Assembly (NCBI GenBank): GCA_041178545.1
Contig: JBEGVB010000112.1
Location: forward strand, 1 to 13,980
Length of the DNA stretch: 13,980 bases
Source of the DNA: JBEATZ01 sp041178545
GTDB lineage: Bacteria; Planctomycetota; UBA1135; UBA2386
Direction: 5' to 3'
Shown: positions 6,125-11,384 of the stretch, piece by piece
Position numbering within the stretch: position 1 is the stretch's first letter
How the letters are laid out: each line of letters opens with the position of its first letter
Notes under the pieces: model-generated
What the model was told of the DNA's origin: nothing
The model's input: only the letters and a program-made list of their open reading frames with translations
Databases searched by the model: none
Position numbers and translations under genes: made by a program

Positions 6125-7216
6125 TCAGCCGTGTGCGCGGCCGCGGGCCAGGACCGCCTCGCTCACCATCGAGCCCAGCTCGCTGCAGCGGTGCTCACCG
6201 GCGCGCAGGCTGCGGATCCTGCCGGTGCGGATGAGCTCCGCCACGGTGCCCTCCACCAGGTCGCCTGCCTCCTTCTCGCCCAGGTGGTGCAGCATCATCG
6301 ACATGGCGAGGATGGTGGCGAGCGGGCTCGCCTTGTCGGTGCCCTTGTACTTGGGTGCCGAGCCGTGGATGCCCTCGAACATCGACACACGGCCGGGATG
6401 GATGTTGCCCGAGGCGGCGATGCCCATGCCACCGATGAGCATGGCACCGAGGTCGGTGATGATGTCGCCGAAGAGGTTGGTGGTGACGCCCACGTCGAAC
6501 CACTCCGGGTTCTTGATCATCCACATGCACGCGGCATCGATGTAGGCGTGGTCGGTGGCGACGTCCGGGTACTCCTTCGCCACCTCGGCGAACACGCGCG
6601 TCCACAGGTCCTGTGCACGAACTGCGTTGGCCTTGTCGATCAGGGTCACCTGCGGCTTGTCCTTGCCGGGCTTCGGGCCGCGCTTGCGTGCCAGCTCGAA
6701 GGCGTAGCGGATGATGCGCTCGGTGCCGCGACGCGTGTAGATCATCTCCTGCAGCGCGATCTCGTGCTCCGACCCCTTCTTGGTGTACCCGTACACGCCG
6801 GAGTACGCGTCCTCGGTGTTCTCACGGCAGAACACCATGTCGATGTCGGCGGTGGTCTTGCCCTTCAGCGGGCAAAGCGACTCGTGGTACAGGCGGACCG
6901 GACGCAGGTTGACGTACAGGTCCAGCTTGTGGCGCATGCCCGCGATGATCGCGAACTCCAGCTTGCCCACCTCGATGCGGGGGTCGCCGATGGCGCCAAA
7001 GAGCACCGCGTGCATCTGGCGGATGCGGTCGAAGGCGGCCTCGGGCATCGTCTCACCGGTGGCGAGGAAGTGCTCGGCGCCATAGGGCATGTGCTCCCGC
7101 TTCGTACGGAATCCGAACACGCCCTGGACGGCATCGAGGACCTTGAGAGCCTCGCGCACCACTTCCTCGCCGATGCCGTCGCCGGGCAGAACACCGATGT
7201 CGTAGACCTTGCTCAT
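6125..7216 (-). CDS. isocitrate/isopropylmalate dehydrogenase family enzyme (LeuB-like)
   Basis: This encodes 363 residues, a full-length beta-decarboxylating dehydrogenase. Residues 9-16 (VLPGDGIG) are the family N-terminal motif. Probable catalytic and metal-binding residues are present: Arg105 in NLRPVRLY, Arg131 in CRENTE, Tyr138 in DAYSG, Lys195 in LIDKAN, Asp227 in YIDAACMW, and Asp251 and Asp255 in FGDIITDLGA. The cofactor loop HGSAPKYKG (284-292) carries Lys289-Tyr290, the pair typical of NADP-dependent isocitrate dehydrogenase rather than the Asp-Ile of classical NAD-dependent LeuB. The substrate-loop region (EFAIIAGMR, 87-95) matches neither classical LeuB nor isocitrate dehydrogenase. 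3-Isopropylmalate dehydrogenase in leucine synthesis is the likeliest role; isocitrate, homoisocitrate or tartrate are alternatives. No other leucine gene is nearby. The ATG at 7216 begins right at the domain, and only a weak ribosome binding site is visible. Confidence 0.92.
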   Translation of the reverse strand: MSKVYDIGVLPGDGIGEEVVREALKVLDAVQGVFGFRTKREHMPYGAEHFLATGETMPEAAFDRIRQMHAVLFGAIGDPRIEVGKLEFAIIAGMRHKLDLYVNLRPVRLYHESLCPLKGKTTADIDMVFCRENTEDAYSGVYGYTKKGSEHEIALQEMIYTRRGTERIIRYAFELARKRGPKPGKDKPQVTLIDKANAVRAQDLWTRVFAEVAKEYPDVATDHAYIDAACMWMIKNPEWFDVGVTTNLFGDIITDLGAMLIGGMGIAASGNIHPGRVSMFEGIHGSAPKYKGTDKASPLATILAMSMMLHHLGEKEAGDLVEGTVAELIRTGRIRSLRAGEHRCSELGSMVSEAVLARGRAHG

Positions 7217-7218
7217 GG

Positions 7219-7266
7219 TTGGTGAATGGGGCGGAGCAGTATCGCGACCCATGCCCGCCCCACCAA
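7219..7266 (-). promoter_or_regulatory. stem-loop in the dehydrogenase 5' leader
   Basis: TGGGGCGG at 7227-7234 pairs perfectly with CCGCCCCA at 7255-7262 across a 20-base loop. TTGG at 7219-7222 can pair with CCAA at 7263-7266, leaving a 4-base bulge on one side. In the minus-strand mRNA the structure ends 2 bases before the ATG at 7216, so it would cover the ribosome binding region. A translational control element is possible. It lies in the divergent gap, so a DNA operator shared with the plus-strand gene is the alternative. Confidence 0.4.
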
Positions 7267-7330
7267 GGGAAAGCAGGATGCGTGCGACAGGATCCTTGCC
7301 GCGATGCACGGGCTTGCGCACATTCAGGCC

Positions 7331-8452
7331 ATGGCAAGGGTCCATGGGATCGCAGTGGTGGCACTGGTTGCGGCAGGCGCGGCAGCATGGCTGCTGCTGG
7401 CAAGGGGGAGCGATGACGCTCCCCCACCGCCCGCGCCAACCCCGGCGATCCGTCCGCAGGAGGCCGGCGACGCGGCCGAGGCCGAGATGCAGCGCAGCGG
7501 CGGCGCGGTGGCCGCGCCGATTGCGCCCTCGCCTGCAACGACACCTGTTTCACCGGTGCAGGACTTGAACCCACAGCCCGAGGAAGCCGTGCAGCCGAAC
7601 CTGCGCATCGAGGTGCGCGACCAACGCACCGGCCAGCCGGTCGCAGGCTTCGCCTGGCGGTGGCAGGACGCAAGCGGGTCAGCGAAGGGCATGGAGACCG
7701 GCGGGTCGACCGCGCTCTCGCTCACCGCAGGCAGCAGCGGCGAACTGCTCGTGGAGTCTGCGGGACTCGAGCCTGCGACACGGCGGCTGGAACTGCCCAA
7801 GGTGGGCGAGAACCCCCTGCTGGTGGACCTCGTGCTCAGCCCGGTGGTTGCCGCTGCGGGCGCGGGACTCGTGGTGCTCGACACCATGCTGGCACCCGTG
7901 ACGGGCATCCGCGTCACGCTGCTGCGCGAGGACCGGTTCACCAAGGTGTGGAGCCGCAGGGCCAAGGCAGCAGACGGGGTCTACCGGCTGCCGACCATGG
8001 AGCCGGGCACCTACTGGGTCCGCGTGGCCGCAGTGGACGAGCAGGGCATGCCGTTGCCCCTGGTGCCAGTCGAACGGATGGTCAGGGTGACGGGGGTCAC
8101 GCCACTGGAGGAGTCCATCCGCATGCAGCCCGGTTGCCTGCTGAGCCTCGACGTGCTCGCGGCCGACGGCAACCCGTTCGACCCGAAGCAGTGCGGTCGG
8201 GTCGGACTGCGGTTCCTGGATGCAGCTGGCGCGCCGCTCAACGTCGACTGGAGGAGCGGCAGCGGGGCAGAGGCAGTGGTTGCCGCCGACCAGGTGCCGG
8301 CCGTGGGACGCATCCATGCCGAGACGGCCGTTCCCGCGGGCGCGTGCACCATCGTGGTGCGAGGACCCGGTGACGCAGAGACGCCGTTCCAACTGGTGCT
8401 CGAACGGGGCACGGACCACGAGGTCCTGCGCACCAACCACCGCGTGCGGTGA
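7331..8452 (+). CDS. membrane-anchored protein with beta-sandwich-like repeats
   Basis: This encodes 373 residues from the ATG at 7331. That start gives a short basic N-terminus and one membrane segment (IAVVALVAAGAAAWLLL, residues 7-23); an ATG at 7304 and longer starts only add a non-hydrophobic lead. Residues about 28-90 are a Pro/Ala-rich linker. Residues 90-170 look like a carboxypeptidase-regulatory or Ig-like beta domain (LRIEVRDQRTGQPVAGFAW). A second unit of similar style follows at about 178-240 (APVTGIRVTLLRED, then MEPGTYWVRV), and the remainder is also beta-rich. Export with a single N-terminal anchor is inferred. I do not recognise a specific family and no catalytic motif is visible. 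The gene is divergent from the dehydrogenase and convergent with the histidine kinase gene, with only 3 bases between the stop codons. Confidence 0.8.
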   Translation: MARVHGIAVVALVAAGAAAWLLLARGSDDAPPPPAPTPAIRPQEAGDAAEAEMQRSGGAVAAPIAPSPATTPVSPVQDLNPQPEEAVQPNLRIEVRDQRTGQPVAGFAWRWQDASGSAKGMETGGSTALSLTAGSSGELLVESAGLEPATRRLELPKVGENPLLVDLVLSPVVAAAGAGLVVLDTMLAPVTGIRVTLLREDRFTKVWSRRAKAADGVYRLPTMEPGTYWVRVAAVDEQGMPLPLVPVERMVRVTGVTPLEESIRMQPGCLLSLDVLAADGNPFDPKQCGRVGLRFLDAAGAPLNVDWRSGSGAEAVVAADQVPAVGRIHAETAVPAGACTIVVRGPGDAETPFQLVLERGTDHEVLRTNHRVR

Positions 8453-8455
8453 GGA

Positions 8456-10354
8456 TCAGCCCTGCGGCTTCAGGTTGCGCCGCACCAGGTCCGTGAGCTG
8501 TCCGCGCGAGATCGGCTTGCTCGCGTAGTCGTTGAACCCGGCCTCACGGCAACGTTGCCGGTCCTGCTCGGTCGCATGTGCAGTCAGTGCGACGAGCGGC
8601 GTCTCGACACCGTCACCGCGCAGCTTGGAAGCTGCGCCACAGCCGTCGAGGACCGGCATCTGGATGTCCATGACCACGAGGTCGTAGGGTCGACCTGCCT
8701 CGAGCGATTGGGCCACGGCCTTGCATGCCGCCTCGCCGTTCTCGGCCGTCGCGACCTCGAGCCCTGCCTTGCTGAGCATGACGCTCAGGAGTTTGCGGTT
8801 GTCTGCCGCATCGTCCACCAGCAACACGCGCCCGGCGAGCGGCACCGTCGCGGGGTCCCGTTTGCCATTGGGAGGGGTTGCTGCAGGCGTGTCTGGTCTT
8901 GGCACCACTGTCTCTGCAGGCACGTTGGCTGCAATCGTGACCCGCACCTTGCAGCCTGCTCCCGGCACCGAGGCAACCGTCACGTCGCCACCAAGCGCCT
9001 GTGCGAGCTTCCTGCTGATGACGAGGCCAAGGCCGCTGCCCCCGTGCTTGCGCGTCATGGTGGCGTCGAGCTGGGTGAACGGCTGGAAGAGCTTCTGCTG
9101 CAGGTCAACGGGGATGCCGATGCCGGTGTCGACGACCTGGACCTCGAGTTGGCTGCCGCTGCCGGCAACGACGGTCCCGCACTCGATGTCGACCGAACCG
9201 ATCTCCGTGAACTTGATGGCGTTCCCCACCACGTTCATCAGGATCTCGCGAAGCCGCAGCTGGTCCGTCTGCACGATGCGCGGCATCCCGGGACGGATGT
9301 GCAGCCGCAGGGCAAGGCCCTTGTCATCCGCCTGCGGCTTCATGCAGGAGACAACGTCCTGGAGCAAGGGCTCGATCTCCACGCTGCCGATCTCGGGGCA
9401 GAAACTGCCGCCCTGCAACTTGGAGAGGTCGAGCACCTGGTTCACGAGCCCGAGCAGGTGCTTGGCGTTGCGCACCAGCGACTCCTGGTAGGAGGTGCGC
9501 TCGGCCTCGCTGCTGTCGACGAGCAGCTCGGCGCACGAGAGCACCGAGTGCAACGGCGTCCGGATCTCGTGGCTCATGTTCGCGAGGAACTGGTCCTTGA
9601 GCCGGTCCAACTCCTTGAGCTGGACGTTCTGCGCCTCGAGCTCGCGGTAGGATCGGTGCAGTCCCGCTCGCATCTGCTCCATGGTCTGTGACAGCCTGCC
9701 GAACTCGTCGGTGCTCTCGACGGGCACGGGCCGTTCGAGGTCGCCCGAACCGATGCGGCGCGCATGCTCGACGAGCCTGTGGAGCGGTCGTCCGACGAGC
9801 GTGCTGAGCATGCCGGCCACGGTCACGGTGATGAGGGAGAACAGCAGCGCGTAGCGCAACAGGTTCTGGTAGGCGCGGTCCTCGAGGGTCCGGCGCCATG
9901 GGTCGACGGGGAGCCCGACGGTCACGTAGCCCAGCAGCTTGTTGGCCTTGGGCACCACGATCTTGGTGGTGCGGACGACCATCTCCTGCAGCGCGCTGCC
10001 GGCAGGCTCCTGTCTCGGGTACCGCGCGAGCACCTTGCCGTTGGCCTGCTGGATGCGTGCAAACGCGACCTCGACACCTTCCTTGCGGCAGATGTCCCGG
10101 GCGTAGGCCTCCAGCTCGGGGATGCTGTCGTTGAGGACCCAGTCGGGCACTGCGAGTGCCATCGAGTCGGCGAGGGTGAGTGCGACCTCGTCGACCTGGA
10201 GCAGCATGTCGCGGTGCTCCTGGCGGTAGGTGGCGTAGTCGACCGAGACCGTCGCGATGGCCGAGAGGAACACGAGTGCACAGACGACGCGGACCGCGAT
10301 GCGGCTGCGCCACCTGCGTACGATGCCCAGCACGGCTTCGCGGATCCCGCCCAT
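8456..10354 (-). CDS. hybrid sensor histidine kinase with C-terminal receiver
   Basis: This encodes 632 residues. Membrane helix 1 is at about 18-38, followed by a periplasmic sensor of roughly 125 residues, membrane helix 2 at about 166-187 and a HAMP linker at about 188-242. The dimerisation domain carries the phosphorylated His262 in SHEIRTPLHS. The ATPase domain shows the N box (NVVGNAIKFTE, with Asn378), G1 (DTGIGI, Asp409), F box (FQPF) and G2 (GGSGLGL, 438-444). After a Pro-rich linker, the receiver domain has the acidic pair Asp514-Asp515, phospho-acceptor Asp563 in VMDIQMPVLDG and Lys613 in SKPIS, so all key residues are intact. The ATG at 10354 has AAGGA 7 bases upstream and lies 3 bases after the stop of the PhnD-type gene, so the two are almost certainly cotranscribed. 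No Hpt protein or separate output regulator is in the window. The periplasmic ligand is unknown. Confidence 0.96.
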   Translation of the reverse strand: MGGIREAVLGIVRRWRSRIAVRVVCALVFLSAIATVSVDYATYRQEHRDMLLQVDEVALTLADSMALAVPDWVLNDSIPELEAYARDICRKEGVEVAFARIQQANGKVLARYPRQEPAGSALQEMVVRTTKIVVPKANKLLGYVTVGLPVDPWRRTLEDRAYQNLLRYALLFSLITVTVAGMLSTLVGRPLHRLVEHARRIGSGDLERPVPVESTDEFGRLSQTMEQMRAGLHRSYRELEAQNVQLKELDRLKDQFLANMSHEIRTPLHSVLSCAELLVDSSEAERTSYQESLVRNAKHLLGLVNQVLDLSKLQGGSFCPEIGSVEIEPLLQDVVSCMKPQADDKGLALRLHIRPGMPRIVQTDQLRLREILMNVVGNAIKFTEIGSVDIECGTVVAGSGSQLEVQVVDTGIGIPVDLQQKLFQPFTQLDATMTRKHGGSGLGLVISRKLAQALGGDVTVASVPGAGCKVRVTIAANVPAETVVPRPDTPAATPPNGKRDPATVPLAGRVLLVDDAADNRKLLSVMLSKAGLEVATAENGEAACKAVAQSLEAGRPYDLVVMDIQMPVLDGCGAASKLRGDGVETPLVALTAHATEQDRQRCREAGFNDYASKPISRGQLTDLVRRNLKPQG

Positions 10355-10357
10355 CGG

Positions 10358-11257
10358 TCAGTCCTTGGCCGGCTCGGGCTGGGGCTGGGCCTGCGGCGAG
10401 GCAAAGCGCTCTGCCGTCTTCATGCCGTCGCGCACCAGCTGGTAGTCGGTGTCCGTCGCGGGCAGGAAACCGTGGACCTTGAGCGCCTTGAGGGCCGCCG
10501 GGGTGTCCATGGTCAGCAGCGACTCGCGCAGGGCGAGGACGAACCGCTCGTCGAGCCCGGCGCGGGCGATCCACGGCTTGCCCACGTTCTCGAACACGCA
10601 GATGGTGCGCAGCTGGCCCTCGGTGTTGTTGTCCTCGAAGGTCGCAATGTGCATGGCACCTGCGTCGAAGTTGCCGAGTTCCACGGCCTTGAACACCTTG
10701 TCGTGGCGCTCGAGGTACTCGTGTGACTTGAGGTCCTTCTCGGTGATGCCGGCCTCGACGAGCCTCGCCTGCGAGAGGAAGCGACCGATGGTCGAGAGCT
10801 GGTCGCCGAAGGCGAACGTGCGGCCCTTGAGCTGGTCCAGGGAGTGGACCGGGCTGTCCTTGCGCACGGCGATGACACCCTGGCAGCGCTTCTTGCCGTC
10901 TTCCTGCTCGGCGACGAGCAACTGCACCTCGGGGTTGCGCTCGCGCGCGATGACGTAGGAAGCCGGGCCGAAGCGGACGAAGTCCACCTCACCGCTCACG
11001 AACTTGTCGAGGCACTCCTCGTAGGTCTTGTAGACCTTGAGGTCGATCGTCACCGGCAGGTTGAGCCGGGCTTCGAGGGAGTTCTCGAGCGACTCGATGG
11101 CCGGCGCGAAGTCGTTGTAGACGTCCGTGGGCTTCTTGAACGAGTACGTGCCGAACGTGAAGGAGACCACTGCAGCCGTGGGCTCCTGGGCAGGCAGTGG
11201 AGTGCAGAGTGCGAGCGAGAGCGCTCCGAGGAGCAACGTCGGGATGGGATGGGCCAT
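10358..11257 (-). CDS. PhnD-type periplasmic substrate-binding protein
   Basis: This encodes 299 residues with a signal peptide (TLLLGALSLALCTPLPAQ, cleavage near Ala23-Gln24). The ATG at 11257 has AGGA 8 bases upstream. The fold is the phosphate/phosphite/phosphonate-binding family: FTFGTYSFKKP at 33-43, the hinge-region VDFVRFGPASYVIA at 91-104, LKGRTFAFGDQLSTIG at 143-158, and GNFDAGAMH at 195-203. The family loop usually reads STSG; here it is STIG (155-158), so the ligand may not be a classic phosphonate. The C-terminal 14 residues are a Pro/Gln-rich tail. No ABC permease or ATPase gene is next to it. Instead a histidine kinase gene follows after 3 bases, which suggests a receptor role comparable to LuxP with LuxQ or TorT with TorS (inference). 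Confidence 0.92.
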   Translation of the reverse strand: MAHPIPTLLLGALSLALCTPLPAQEPTAAVVSFTFGTYSFKKPTDVYNDFAPAIESLENSLEARLNLPVTIDLKVYKTYEECLDKFVSGEVDFVRFGPASYVIARERNPEVQLLVAEQEDGKKRCQGVIAVRKDSPVHSLDQLKGRTFAFGDQLSTIGRFLSQARLVEAGITEKDLKSHEYLERHDKVFKAVELGNFDAGAMHIATFEDNNTEGQLRTICVFENVGKPWIARAGLDERFVLALRESLLTMDTPAALKALKVHGFLPATDTDYQLVRDGMKTAERFASPQAQPQPEPAKD

Positions 11258-11384
11258 GGTGTTTGTCCTGACAGGTCCATCCGACCTATCGGCACCCGAG
11301 CCCCTGCGCCTGAACCTGCGATTCCCGTGGAGCGCCCTCCCTCGTGGGAGCCATGGCACCGGCGTCTCGGCGCGGACGCCGAGG
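11258..11384 (-). promoter_or_regulatory. gap before the PhnD-type gene, with two small hairpins
   Basis: This 127-base gap follows the phosphotransferase stop and precedes the PhnD-type start. Directly after the phosphotransferase stop, CTCGGCG at 11366-11372 pairs with CGCCGAG at 11377-11383 around the loop CGGA. A second hairpin is CTCCC at 11337-11341 with GGGAG at 11346-11350, loop TCGT. Either could help end the upstream transcript, though neither has a U tract. The rest presumably carries the promoter of the binding-protein/kinase pair; no clear -35/-10 boxes are visible. Confidence 0.4.

Noticed and set aside
5486..7225. Plus-strand open frame of about 580 codons antisense to the dehydrogenase
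   Set aside because: The sense strand encodes a complete, motif-rich dehydrogenase. The antisense product has no domain-like sequence.
7217..7345. Longer N-terminus for the dehydrogenase
   Set aside because: Family members begin within a few residues of the VLPGDGIG motif. The extra sequence is not protein-like and would overlap the divergent gene.
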